From UBA1429 sp964482225 (GTDB taxonomy: Bacteria; Chloroflexota; Anaerolineae; UBA1429), in NCBI GenBank assembly GCA_964482225.1, contig CAYZWT010000005.1:62001-126000 (forward strand): a stretch of DNA of 64,000 bases, written 5' to 3'. A model generated the notes under the pieces. The model was given only the letters and a program-made list of their open reading frames with translations. It was not told the DNA's origin and did no database searches. Shown here in pieces: positions 25,200-33,652 of this stretch; position 1 is the stretch's first letter, and each line of letters begins with the position of its first letter. Position numbers and translations under genes: made by a program.

Positions 25200-26447
25200 C
25201 TACCTCTGCTCGCCTGTGCACGAGGCTTTGCCCCGGACGATGGCGTCTGCCATGCGCGCCGACTGCACGGCTGCGACCACGTCGTGCACGCGCACCAGGT
25301 CTACACCCCCCCGGGCGATGGCCACGGCCAGGCTGGCCATTGTGCCGTGCGCCCGCTGCTCCGGGGGCAGGTCCAGGGTATAGCCGATGAACGACTTGCG
25401 CGAGGGCCCCAGCAGGATGGGCAGCCCCAGCACGCGCAAGGCCCGGCAGCGGTTCACCAGCGCCAGGTTCTGCTCCACGGTTTTGCCAAAGCCCAGGCCC
25501 GGGTCCACGATGATGCGCTCGCGGGAGATACCCCAGGCAACGGCTTGCTCCACCTGGCCTTGCAGCTCCTCCAGCAGGTCCAGCGTCAGGTCATCGTAGG
25601 CCACGCCCACATAGCGCCCGCCCAGGCGCTCGGTCAGGGCCGCCTCCTTGGGCTGGCTGCGGTTGTGCATCAAGATCACAGGGACGCCGCGCGCGGCGGT
25701 CAGCGGCCCCATCTCGGGATCCAGCCGCAGGCCCCACACATCGTTGATCAGGTCGGCGCCGGCATCCAGGGCGGCCTGGGCCACGCGCGCCTTGAAGGTA
25801 TCCACCGATATCGGGATGTCGCTCTGGCGGCGGATGGCGGCGATGGCCGGGATCACCCGGCGCAGCTCTTCCTCGGCGTCCACCGGCGTCGCGCCCGGGC
25901 GGGTGGATTCGCCGCCCACATCAATGATATCGGCCCCCTGGGCGACGAACGCCAGGGCCTGTTCCACGGCCCGGCTTGTCCATGCATCTGCGGTGGCTTG
26001 GCCCTCGCTGTAGAGGCCATCGCCGGAGAAGGAATCAGACGTGACGTTGACGATGCCCATGACATAGGTGCGTTGGCCCCACCGGAAGGTGCGCGCCCCG
26101 ATCTGGGCGCTCCCGCCGAGGGGCGTGGCGGCGCGGCGCAGCGCCTGGGCCAGCTCTCGGCCCAGGGCGGCCATGTGGGGCCCGGGGGAGGCCGCCCAGC
26201 GGCCGGCCAGGGCCTCCAGCTCGGCCAGGGCGCCCATCAGCAACCAGGCACCGTCCTGGTGGGCGCAGCGCCAGGTTGGCGACGCCTCCTCCGGCTCGCA
26301 CAGGTGGTGCAGGGCATGCGCCGCCTGCTCGCTGCGTGGCCGCAGGCGCACGACGACGGCCTGAGACACGCGGGCCCAGGCCGCGGCATCGGCAGGGAGC
26401 CGCGCGGCCTCTGGCGGGACAACGACATCCAGTGTACAGGTGGCCAT
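25200..26447 (-). CDS. folP: Dihydropteroate synthase with N-terminal extension
   Basis: 415 residues against ~280 for the usual enzyme. The C-terminal ~300 residues are a complete DHPS barrel: VMGIVNVTSDSFSGDGL, DIIDVGGESTRPGA, ISVDTFKA, DPGLGFGKT, GPSRKSFIG and the final RVHDV. The first ~115 residues (rich in Ala and His) are an extension seen in some Clostridia and Chloroflexota DHPS proteins with no known role. Substrates are p-aminobenzoate and hydroxymethyldihydropterin pyrophosphate. The intact SRKxxxG and NVTxDSF motifs argue against a methyltransferase of the same fold. It follows the MBL-fold gene by 19 bp. Confidence 0.93.
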   Translation of the reverse strand: MATCTLDVVVPPEAARLPADAAAWARVSQAVVVRLRPRSEQAAHALHHLCEPEEASPTWRCAHQDGAWLLMGALAELEALAGRWAASPGPHMAALGRELAQALRRAATPLGGSAQIGARTFRWGQRTYVMGIVNVTSDSFSGDGLYSEGQATADAWTSRAVEQALAFVAQGADIIDVGGESTRPGATPVDAEEELRRVIPAIAAIRRQSDIPISVDTFKARVAQAALDAGADLINDVWGLRLDPEMGPLTAARGVPVILMHNRSQPKEAALTERLGGRYVGVAYDDLTLDLLEELQGQVEQAVAWGISRERIIVDPGLGFGKTVEQNLALVNRCRALRVLGLPILLGPSRKSFIGYTLDLPPEQRAHGTMASLAVAIARGGVDLVRVHDVVAAVQSARMADAIVRGKASCTGEQR

Positions 26448-26466
26448 GTTGATCGTCCCGCCCGCG

Positions 26467-27114
26467 CTAGCTCGCCTGGCGCCGCGCCTCTAGCACGGCC
26501 ACCTGGGTCTCATCAGGGAGTTGTGAGGCGGTCACGCGCAGGGCCTCTTGCGGCTTTGTTTCCTGGGCGTTCATCTCGCTGAGAAAGCGGGTAACGGTGG
26601 CCAGCTCCTTGTCCATATCGGGGATGCGGTAGCGCATGGGGATCACCAGCTTGGGCTCCAGCAGGTTGACCACCTCGGCGGCCCGGGCGCTGGTGAGCAC
26701 CTCTTTGCCGCCCACGGGGATCATGAGGATATCAATGCCATCCAGCTCCTCGATCTGCTCTTGGGTGGGCAGGTGTCCCAGGTCGCCCAGGTGGCAGATG
26801 GCCATCTCCTCGAACTCGATCAGATAGGCGGTGTTCTTGCCCCGCTCGGCGCCCTGCTTGTCGTCGTGATAGGTGGCGACGCCGATGACAAACACGCCGC
26901 CCACCTCGTACTCGCCCGGGCCCTGGATGACATACGGGTTGTCGCGCACGATGCGAGCATAGTTGTGGCCCTCGTCATCGTGGCTGACCGTGACCAGAGA
27001 GGCCGACATGCGTGGCAGGCGGTAGCCCGCCTCCGGCGCAAAAGGATCTGTCATGACCGAGGCGCCTCGCCCGCGCAGCCGAAAGCAGGACCTTCCAAAC
27101 CAGGTGATTTCCAT
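26467..27114 (-). CDS. MBL-fold metal-dependent hydrolase (Lactamase_B_3/UPF0173-like)
   Basis: 215 residues from MEITWFGRSC. The opening EITWFGRSCFRLRG and the later GPGEYEVGGVFVIGV, AICHLGDLGH and IPMRYRIPD fit the UlaG/UPF0173 branch of the metallo-beta-lactamase fold. The canonical HxHxDH motif reads SHDDEGHNY here, so the first His positions differ, yet GDLGH keeps a metal-binding Asp/His pair. Substrate unknown. Part of the operon linking the UroD-like and folate genes (16 and 19 bp gaps). Confidence 0.78.
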   Translation of the reverse strand: MEITWFGRSCFRLRGRGASVMTDPFAPEAGYRLPRMSASLVTVSHDDEGHNYARIVRDNPYVIQGPGEYEVGGVFVIGVATYHDDKQGAERGKNTAYLIEFEEMAICHLGDLGHLPTQEQIEELDGIDILMIPVGGKEVLTSARAAEVVNLLEPKLVIPMRYRIPDMDKELATVTRFLSEMNAQETKPQEALRVTASQLPDETQVAVLEARRQAS

Positions 27115-27130
27115 ACGACAACTCGCTCCC

Positions 27131-28342
27131 TCAACTTGCCTGCAACTCACGCCAACGCCGGTAGAACGGGAACGCCTTGATGCGCTCCTCAGGCCAGCCC
27201 AGCATGTGGCATTTCTCCCAGATATAGTAGCAGTAGGTGTCAAAAGAGACCAAAGCGGGACATCGGTGATCCACGTGGGGGATGAACCCGCCCTGGGCGA
27301 CCACGGGCTCCAGGCGCTTGAGCTCGGCCAGCACCGCCTCGCGCCCTTGCCAGAGGGCGAACTTGTCGAACCCGCCGCGGATCAGCAGCTCGCGGCCGTA
27401 TTCGCCCTTGAGGGCCACGGGGTCGTTGCCCGGGTGCACCTCTAGCGGGAACATGCAGTTGACGCCCACGCCCAGCCAGAGGGGGATCAGCTTCAAGATG
27501 CTGCCGTCGCAATCGGTCCAGATCACGTCAATGCCGTGCTGCCGCAAGAGTTGGGTGACGGGCAGCATGTGGGGCATGATGCGCTCGCGGAAGAAACGCG
27601 GGTTCAGCAAGGGCCCGCTGTTGAACGCGATGTCCTCCCAGCCGCCAGAGGCGTCGAACCAGCCCCGCTCCAGCACATCGGGAAAGAGCTTGAGCCGCAT
27701 CTGGGACAGGTGGATCACCATCTCCTCGATCAGGTCGGGCTCGTCCACCGAGAGATAGGCCAATTGCTCGAACCCGATCCAATCGCGGATGCGCCCGATG
27801 AACGAGCCCAGGTTGGTGGTCACCGGGTTGGTGGTGTGGCGGGTGAGCTGCTCCAGGGCGGCAAGCTCGGCCTCGGTGTACTGGCGGGCCGGGTGGTCGG
27901 GATCCAGGAACTCGTCGCGAAAGGCGGCCCAACTCGTGCGGTCGCGGATGGGGAACTCGAGAAAGTGGGGAATGGTCTCGGTGCCGGACGCCTTGTCCTG
28001 GCGCAGCACGCCCAGGCCGTCCCGGTAGGTGACGGTGTTCTCGGTGCGCTCGATGACCTGCACCTGGCGCAGCGGCAGCGCCTCGGCGCGGGCATCGAAC
28101 TGCTCGAATTGCTCCACCCCGAAGAACTCTTCCACCAGGCGGTCGGGGATGCTGCCATCGGGTTGGCGCAGGCTGGCGGGCAGGTGCCCCGCCGCCATCC
28201 AATCCTGCTTGAGCTCGGTCCAGTAGCCGAACTCGATATGGGAGATATAGTCCACCTGCTGGTAGTGCATGGTGCGGTTGAACCGCTCCCTGGCCGTCAG
28301 ATCGGCCCCGTAGCGCCCCTCGCCCCGGCGAATGTCGGTCAT
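27131..28342 (-). CDS. UroD/MtaA-superfamily protein (methyltransferase-like)
   Basis: 403 residues, longer than HemE (~350). It matches the UroD-like proteins of sugar clusters in Chloroflexota: IEFGYWTELKQDW, then VIWTDCDGS at the position where corrinoid methyltransferases carry a metal-binding His/Cys, and GGFIPHVDHRCPALVSFDTYCYYI near the end. The Arg-rich RQAGR-type N-terminus needed for uroporphyrinogen decarboxylation is missing, so haem synthesis is unlikely. A methyl or other one-carbon transfer is the best guess from the fold, but no corrinoid-binding protein is nearby. It sits between two dehydrogenase genes and the folate genes in one operon. Confidence 0.72.
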   Translation of the reverse strand: MTDIRRGEGRYGADLTARERFNRTMHYQQVDYISHIEFGYWTELKQDWMAAGHLPASLRQPDGSIPDRLVEEFFGVEQFEQFDARAEALPLRQVQVIERTENTVTYRDGLGVLRQDKASGTETIPHFLEFPIRDRTSWAAFRDEFLDPDHPARQYTEAELAALEQLTRHTTNPVTTNLGSFIGRIRDWIGFEQLAYLSVDEPDLIEEMVIHLSQMRLKLFPDVLERGWFDASGGWEDIAFNSGPLLNPRFFRERIMPHMLPVTQLLRQHGIDVIWTDCDGSILKLIPLWLGVGVNCMFPLEVHPGNDPVALKGEYGRELLIRGGFDKFALWQGREAVLAELKRLEPVVAQGGFIPHVDHRCPALVSFDTYCYYIWEKCHMLGWPEERIKAFPFYRRWRELQAS

Positions 28343-28373
28343 GGCAGCTCCTTTCAGGCATCTCTCGACTATG

Positions 28374-29357
28374 CTACAGGCTCGCGATCTCGACGGGCTG
28401 GCCCGTGCGCGTCGAGGCATAGGCCGCCAGGGCCACCTCCAGCGCGATAAGGCCGTCCCGGCCCGTGCTGCGCGGCGGGCGCCCCTGGCCCACGGCGGCC
28501 AGGAAATCGGCGACCATCAGCTCGTCCAGGTTGCTGCCCCAGGAGACCCAGCGGGGCGGCGTAGGCTCGCCCGGGTAGAGGGCCACATGCTGGCCGAACA
28601 GGTCGGCATGGGCGTTACCCCGCGCGCCGATGGCATGGATGGTCACATCGCCCCAGGTGGGGTAGGACTTGGGGCGGCTCCAGCTCGTATCCAGGGTGGC
28701 GATGGCCCCCGAGGCCATGTCAATCGTGAGCAGGCCGCTATCATCCCACTCTTGATGGTACAGGCCGTGGCCGATCTCGGCGTGGACGCGCAGGGGATCG
28801 CTGCCGGTCAGGCGCCGCAGCAGGTCAGCCACGTGCACCGAGTGATCCATCACCGCGCCGCCGCCCGAGCGCTCCAACTCGATAAAGAACCCGCCGGGCA
28901 TCGAGCCCCGGTTGGTGGTGCGCAGCGCCAGGATCTCACCCAGCGCGCCAGCGGCCACCTGTTCTTGCAGCGTGCAAAAAGCGGGGCTAAAGGGGCAGGG
29001 AAAGGCCGTGCCCAGGATCAGGCCGCGCGATGCGAACGCCTCGATCATGGCCAGGGCGTCGGCGCGAGCGGTGGCCAGGGGCTTTTCCACCAGGGCGTGC
29101 ACGCCCGCCTCGGCGGCTTGCAGCGCCATGCGGGCATGGTCGGCGTTGGCCGAGGTGATGATCACGGCGTCCACCTGCGCCAGCAGCTCGTCGGCGCGCT
29201 GCACCCAGTGCAGGCCGTGCTCTTGGGCGGCCGGCCGGGCGCGCTCCGGCTGATCTTCGTCCAATACCCCCACCCAGGCCACGTCGGCGCGGGCGGCCAG
29301 GCAGGCCAGATAGCTCATAGCGTGCATGTGGGCCAGGCTCCAGACTCCAATGCGCAT
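28374..29357 (-). CDS. Gfo/Idh/MocA-family oxidoreductase (first)
   Basis: 327 residues. An N-terminal Rossmann domain with an unusual loop (RIGVWSLAHMHAMSYLAC) instead of the standard GxGxxG is followed by VEKPLATARADAL, which holds the conserved catalytic-site Lys of the EKP motif. The C-terminal half has the family's open beta-sheet substrate domain (SGGGAVMDHSVHVADLLRRL, with the His active in hydride transfer). Members are NAD(P)-dependent dehydrogenases or oxidoreductases of sugars and inositols. It follows the second oxidoreductase by 13 bp. Confidence 0.87.
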   Translation of the reverse strand: MRIGVWSLAHMHAMSYLACLAARADVAWVGVLDEDQPERARPAAQEHGLHWVQRADELLAQVDAVIITSANADHARMALQAAEAGVHALVEKPLATARADALAMIEAFASRGLILGTAFPCPFSPAFCTLQEQVAAGALGEILALRTTNRGSMPGGFFIELERSGGGAVMDHSVHVADLLRRLTGSDPLRVHAEIGHGLYHQEWDDSGLLTIDMASGAIATLDTSWSRPKSYPTWGDVTIHAIGARGNAHADLFGQHVALYPGEPTPPRWVSWGSNLDELMVADFLAAVGQGRPPRSTGRDGLIALEVALAAYASTRTGQPVEIASL

Positions 29358-29370
29358 GGTTGTCCCCTCT

Positions 29371-30366
29371 CTACAGACTCACGGTGCGGCCCGTCTCTGC
29401 CGATGCCAGCGCCGCCAGCCCCACCCGCAACGCCGCCAATGCCTCGGCCGGCGTGATCAGGGGCGCCTCCAGCCCCTGGATGACCCGGCAAAAGTGCCGT
29501 AACTGGGCCACATAGGGGCTGTCCATCGTATAGGTCGTGGGAAGCTGGACGGCCGGCGCGGGGCCGGGCTCGCGCAACTGCACCCGCAAGGCCGTATCCC
29601 CGTCGCTATCGTAGGCCAGCAGCCCGGCGTCCCCGGCGATCTCGCCGTGGGTGCGAAAGCCCGCCGTCGCCACCATCGAGCTCTCCACATGGGCGATGGC
29701 GCCGCCGGCCAGGCGCAGGGTGGTGAGGGCGTAATCGGGCGCCGACTGGCCGCCCCGCGAGATAGCGCGGCAGGTGACCCGCTCCGCCGGGCCGCAGGCC
29801 CACAGCAGCCAATCGAAATCGTGGATGCCCATCTCCAGCAGCGCCCCGCCGCTCATGGCCAAGTCGGCGCGCCAGCCCGTGGGGGCGCCAGCGGTCTCGC
29901 GGGACATGCGGATCACGGCGGGCGTTCCGATGGCGCCCCCCTGAATGAGGTCGTATAGGCGGCGAAAGGCGGGGAAAAAGCGCACCACGTGGGCCACCAG
30001 CAACTGCACGTCTGCCCTCTCGGCGGCCTGGATGATCGCCTCGGCCTGCGCCACCGTGCGGGCCAGGGGTTTCTCGCAGATCACGTGCTTGCCCGCGCGA
30101 GCCAGGGCGATGGCCGCCTCGGCGTGCAGGGCGCTGGGCGTGCAGACGATGGTGGCGTCAATGTCGGGCGCCTCGGCCACCTCTTGCAGCGTGGCGCAGG
30201 CACGGGCGCCCACCTGCGCGGCCAGGGCGGCGGCGCTGGCGGGCGTGCGGCTCCAGACGGCAACGATCTCGGCCTCGGCGATCTGGGCCGCGCAGGCGGC
30301 GTGCCGGGCGCCAATATGCCCCGCGCCCAGGATCGCCAGCCGCACGGGCCTGTCGTCTCTTGCCAT
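29371..30366 (-). CDS. Gfo/Idh/MocA-family oxidoreductase (second)
   Basis: 331 residues from MARDDRPVRLA with AAGGAGTGAG upstream. Rossmann loop LAILGAGHIGARHAA, EKPLARTVAQAEAI, and the C-terminal GGALLEMGIHDFDWLLW with the conserved Asp and His. It is the first gene of the six-gene run that ends with folK, and lies 81 bp downstream of the perfect 36-bp inverted repeat. The two oxidoreductases differ clearly in sequence and probably act in sequence on a sugar, sugar acid or cyclitol; this is inferred from neighbourhood only. Confidence 0.88.
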   Translation of the reverse strand: MARDDRPVRLAILGAGHIGARHAACAAQIAEAEIVAVWSRTPASAAALAAQVGARACATLQEVAEAPDIDATIVCTPSALHAEAAIALARAGKHVICEKPLARTVAQAEAIIQAAERADVQLLVAHVVRFFPAFRRLYDLIQGGAIGTPAVIRMSRETAGAPTGWRADLAMSGGALLEMGIHDFDWLLWACGPAERVTCRAISRGGQSAPDYALTTLRLAGGAIAHVESSMVATAGFRTHGEIAGDAGLLAYDSDGDTALRVQLREPGPAPAVQLPTTYTMDSPYVAQLRHFCRVIQGLEAPLITPAEALAALRVGLAALASAETGRTVSL

Positions 30367-30447
30367 ATCACTCACTCCTTGTGTGGCGCGCAGGGCAAAC
30401 GCACTTGGTCCATTCGCCTCGACATTGCTTTTCATTGCGGTCTTCTG

Positions 30448-30522
30448 GCCCTCACCCCGCCGTCGCAAGCTCATACGAAACCCCTTGGGTTTCGTATGAG
30501 CTTGCGACGGCGGGGTGAGGGC
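30448..30522. repeat. Perfect 36-bp inverted repeat (3-nt loop)
   Basis: The arms at 30448-30483 and 30487-30522 are exact reverse complements over 36 bp, with CTT between them. They begin GCCCTCACCCCGCCGTCGCA and include TCATACGAAACCC. It lies in the 316-bp space between the G1405-type methyltransferase gene and the oxidoreductase operon, on whose transcripts it would fold into a very stable stem. No U run follows on either strand. Apart from this hairpin, I see no gene in the gap. Confidence 0.9.
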
Positions 30523-30682
30523 TTTCGCGACGGGTCGAATGCCTCAGATCGAGCACATGCCCAGATTCCCGATGCGATTTCGTGGCAACCACCTATCTGA
30601 TCGAAACACTTTCCCAAATGCGTTTGCCCTTGTGTGGCGCGGCGCCCACGCGCGGGCCAAGCTGGGCTTGGCCAATGCCGCC

Positions 30683-31492
30683 TCACCCCTTGTCAACCAC
30701 GAACACCAGCTCGCTCTCGTACTCGTGCTCGGTCACGCGCCAGGGCTGGCCCGCGATCAGTTCGGCGAACCGCGCGCGATAATTGGCGGGCATGCCGCGA
30801 TCGCGCCGCCCGCCCAGGCTTTGGATGGGAAACGAGACCACCACGTGGCGGGCGCGCACCTCGCGCAGCAGCCGCGCACCGGCGGCGCGGTCGAGCTGCT
30901 CCAAGCAGGGGATCGTCTTGAGCAGCAGGACCACGTCGGCCTGGGCCTCGGGCGTGCGGGCGGACAGATCCACCGTCTCGGCCTGGCCTGCCACGCCCAA
31001 GAGGGGCAACGCCTCCCGCAGGAACGCCGCCAGGTCGGTATAGATATCGCAGGCGACATAACGGGCGCCGGGGGCCAGGGGCATCCACGGGATCGCCAGC
31101 GGGTTCAGGCCACAGGCCAGGTCCAGCACCGACGCCACGGGCGCCAGGTCGGCCAGCAGCTCGCCATAAAAGCGCGCCAGGATGGGCAGCCGCTCGCGGC
31201 TGGATTGGTGCGCCGCCAGGGCCTCGCGGCACACGGCCTCGATCCGCGCCGGATCGCCCTGGGCCTCGCGCAGCGCCGCCAGCCAGCGCTCGTAGGGCGG
31301 GCGCTCGCCCATATAGACCGCCCCCGCCTGGTGCAGCCTGCGGCGCGCGCTCTTGAGGGCCTCCTTGGCGTTGCGGCGGATGGCCAGCTCCTCGCGGGCG
31401 ACCCGCTCCACCAGCTCCGGGCAGATGGCGGCATACTTGGCGCCCTGCCGCACCTGGGCCGCCAGCGCCAGCACGGCATCCTGGTCGGGCAT
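30683..31492 (-). CDS. 16S rRNA (guanine-1405-N7)-methyltransferase-like (Rmt/FmrO family)
   Basis: 269 residues. The pattern matches the Arm/Rmt/FmrO family that methylates N7 of G1405 in helix 44 and blocks 4,6-disubstituted deoxystreptamines: HQSSRERLPILARFYGEL, the SAM-binding VLDLACGLNPLAIPWM, ADVVLLLKTIPCLEQLD, and VVVSFPIQSLGGR. Length agrees with characterised members (~250-280). Its start lies 2 bp after the rsmI stop, as the last gene of the gcv run, so it is a chromosomally embedded gene and shows no mobile-element flank. Whether it confers resistance or is a housekeeping modification cannot be told from sequence. Confidence 0.82.
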   Translation of the reverse strand: MPDQDAVLALAAQVRQGAKYAAICPELVERVAREELAIRRNAKEALKSARRRLHQAGAVYMGERPPYERWLAALREAQGDPARIEAVCREALAAHQSSRERLPILARFYGELLADLAPVASVLDLACGLNPLAIPWMPLAPGARYVACDIYTDLAAFLREALPLLGVAGQAETVDLSARTPEAQADVVLLLKTIPCLEQLDRAAGARLLREVRARHVVVSFPIQSLGGRRDRGMPANYRARFAELIAGQPWRVTEHEYESELVFVVDKG

Positions 31493-31494
31493 GG

Positions 31495-32187
31495 CTACTC
31501 CGCCTCGGTCCCGGCGACCACCAGGATGTACTCGCCGCGCGCGCCCTGCTCCTCCACGTGGGCCAGCAGCTCGGACAGGCGCCCGCGCTCCACGCGCTCG
31601 TAGAGCTTGGTCAGGTCGTTGGCCAGGGCGGCGGGCCTGTCGCCCAAGACGGCCAGGGCGTCGCCCAGCGAGGCCGCCAGCCGGTGCGGGCTCTCGTAGT
31701 AGATCAGGGTGTAGGGCGACGTCAGATCGGCCTCGTAAAAGCGCCGCCGGGCCGCCGCCTTGCGGGGGGTGAACCCGCGAAAGGTAAAGCTGTGGGTGGG
31801 CAGGCCCGAGAGCACCAGCGCCATGATCAGGGCCGCCGGCCCCGGGACCATGGTCAAAGGCAGCCCTTCCTCGATGGCGCGGCGCACGATGACAAAGCCC
31901 GGATCGGCGATGCCCGGCGTGCCCGCCGTGGTGACGCAGGCCACCGACTGCCCCGCCCGGATGAACCCGACGATCTGCTCCAGCGCCCGCTCCTGGTTGT
32001 GCTCGTAAAACGAGATGAGCGGCTTCTTGATGCCGTGGTGCTGGAGCAGGCGCCCCGTCTTGCGGGTGTCCTCTGCCGCGACCACGTCCACCTGCCGTAG
32101 CACCTCCAGGGCGCGCAGCGAGAGATCGGCCAGGTTGCCGATGGGGGTGGCCACCAGATAGATGGTCGCGGGCTCGCCGCCGGTCAC
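31495..32187 (-). CDS. rsmI: 16S rRNA (cytidine-1402-2'-O)-methyltransferase
   Basis: 230 residues from a GTG codon (VTGGEPATIYL), shorter than Escherichia coli RsmI (286) because the C-terminal domain is missing. Signatures: YLVATPIGNLADLSLRAL, AEDTRKTGRLLQHHGI, the SAM-binding VTTAGTPGIADPG, MVPGPAALIMALVLSGLP and FYESPHRL. RsmI adds the 2'-O-methyl of m4Cm1402 in the decoding centre. It starts 5 bp from the gcvPB stop and is followed by the G1405-type methyltransferase, pairing two helix-44 modifiers. Confidence 0.93.
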   Translation of the reverse strand: MTGGEPATIYLVATPIGNLADLSLRALEVLRQVDVVAAEDTRKTGRLLQHHGIKKPLISFYEHNQERALEQIVGFIRAGQSVACVTTAGTPGIADPGFVIVRRAIEEGLPLTMVPGPAALIMALVLSGLPTHSFTFRGFTPRKAAARRRFYEADLTSPYTLIYYESPHRLAASLGDALAVLGDRPAALANDLTKLYERVERGRLSELLAHVEEQGARGEYILVVAGTEAE

Positions 32188-32191
32188 AGGC

Positions 32192-33652
32192 TCACTCCGC
32201 CTCTGGCTGCGGGCGCTGCCAGGAGAGCACCGGCTCTCGCGCCGCCCGCACCTCGTCCAGCCGCCGCAGGGGCGCGCTCTGGGGGGCAGCGTGCAGCAAC
32301 TCGGGCTGCTCCCGCGCCTCCTGGGCGATGCGCAGCATGGCCTCGGCAAAGCGATCCAGCGTCTGCTTGGACTCCGTCTCGGTCGGCTCGATCATCAGCG
32401 CCTCGGGCACGATCAGCGGGAAATAGTTGGTGGGCGGGTGAAAGCCATAGTCAATCAGACGCTTGGCGATATCCAGGGCGTGCACGCCGGGGGCGCCATC
32501 CAAGCGCCCTTGCAGCACAAACTCGTGCATGCACACCCGTTCGTAAGGCAAGGGATAGACCTCGCGCAGGATGGTTTGCAGATAGTTGGCGTTGAGCACG
32601 GCGGCCATGCTGCTCTCCAACAGCCCTTGCGCGCCCAACAGCCGGATGTAGGCATAGGCCCTGACCATGATGCCGAAATGCCCATAGAACGACTTGATGC
32701 GCCCGATGGAGCGCGCGGGCGTGACGAACCGGTAGGTGGGCTGCGCCTCGTCCCCGACTGCGGCGACAATGGGCCCCGGCAGATAGTCGGCCAGGCTGGG
32801 CGCGGCCCCCACGGGCCCCGATCCGGGCCCCCCGCCGCCGTGGGGCGTGGAAAAGGTCTTGTGCAGGTTATAGTGCAGCACGTCGAACCCCAGCGCTCCC
32901 GGCTTGACGATGCCCATCAGGGCGTTGTAATTGGCGCCATCGCCATAGACCAGGCCGCCCGCCGCGTGCACCAGACGGCAGACCTCGACGACGTTTTCAT
33001 CGAACAGGCCCAGGGTATTGGGGTTGGTGAGCATGATGCCCGCCAGCCGCTCGTTCAGGTGTGGCTTGAGGGCGTCCAGGTCCACGTTGCCCCGCGCATT
33101 GGAGCGCACCTCGATGGCCTGCATGCCCACCATGCTGGTGGAGGCCGGGTTGGTGCCGTGGGCGGAATCGGGGATCAGCATCACATCGCGCCGCTCCTCG
33201 CCCCGGTCGCGATGATAGTTGCGGATCATCAGGATGCCGGTCAACTCGCCCTGGGCGCCCGCCGCCGGTTGCAGGCTCACGGCGGCGAACCCGCCCAGCT
33301 CGGCCAGGAAAGATTGCAGCGCGTGCATCAGGGCCAGGTTGCCCTGCACCGTTCCCTCGGGCTGGTAGGGGTGGGTGGCTGCCAGGCCGCTGATCTGGGC
33401 GGCGTCCTCGTTCACTTTGGGATTGTACTTCATGGTGCAGGAGCCCAGGGGGTACATGCCCACGTCCACGCCATAGTTGAGCTGGGAGAGGCGCACATAG
33501 TGGCGCACCAGGTCCACTTCGCTCACCTCAGGCAGGTCCAGGTCGTCGCGCAGCAGGTGGGCCGGCGGCAAGGGGCTGGCAGGCACACCCAGCGCGGGCA
33601 GATGGGCGGCGCAGCGCCCCGGCGCGCTCAGCTCATAGATCACCGGTTCCAT
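32192..33652 (-). CDS. gcvPB: Glycine dehydrogenase (decarboxylating) subunit 2
   Basis: 486 residues. Carries the PLP-binding Lys in HYNLHKTFSTPHGGGGPG and the DSAHGTNPAS and TNPNTLGLF motifs of the P-protein beta subunit. With GcvPA it decarboxylates glycine and loads the aminomethyl group onto lipoyl-GcvH. The split P-protein is common in Gram-positive bacteria, Thermotogae and Chloroflexota. It shares one base with the end of gcvPA. Confidence 0.97.
   Translation of the reverse strand: MEPVIYELSAPGRCAAHLPALGVPASPLPPAHLLRDDLDLPEVSEVDLVRHYVRLSQLNYGVDVGMYPLGSCTMKYNPKVNEDAAQISGLAATHPYQPEGTVQGNLALMHALQSFLAELGGFAAVSLQPAAGAQGELTGILMIRNYHRDRGEERRDVMLIPDSAHGTNPASTSMVGMQAIEVRSNARGNVDLDALKPHLNERLAGIMLTNPNTLGLFDENVVEVCRLVHAAGGLVYGDGANYNALMGIVKPGALGFDVLHYNLHKTFSTPHGGGGPGSGPVGAAPSLADYLPGPIVAAVGDEAQPTYRFVTPARSIGRIKSFYGHFGIMVRAYAYIRLLGAQGLLESSMAAVLNANYLQTILREVYPLPYERVCMHEFVLQGRLDGAPGVHALDIAKRLIDYGFHPPTNYFPLIVPEALMIEPTETESKQTLDRFAEAMLRIAQEAREQPELLHAAPQSAPLRRLDEVRAAREPVLSWQRPQPEAE

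Noticed and set aside
25200..26447. Methyltetrahydrofolate:corrinoid methyltransferase instead of DHPS
   Set aside because: NVTSDSF, GGESTRPGA and SRKSF motifs are those of dihydropteroate synthase.
27131..28342. Haem-pathway uroporphyrinogen decarboxylase
   Set aside because: Lacks the RQAGR-type N-terminus, is longer, and sits among sugar and folate genes without other hem genes.
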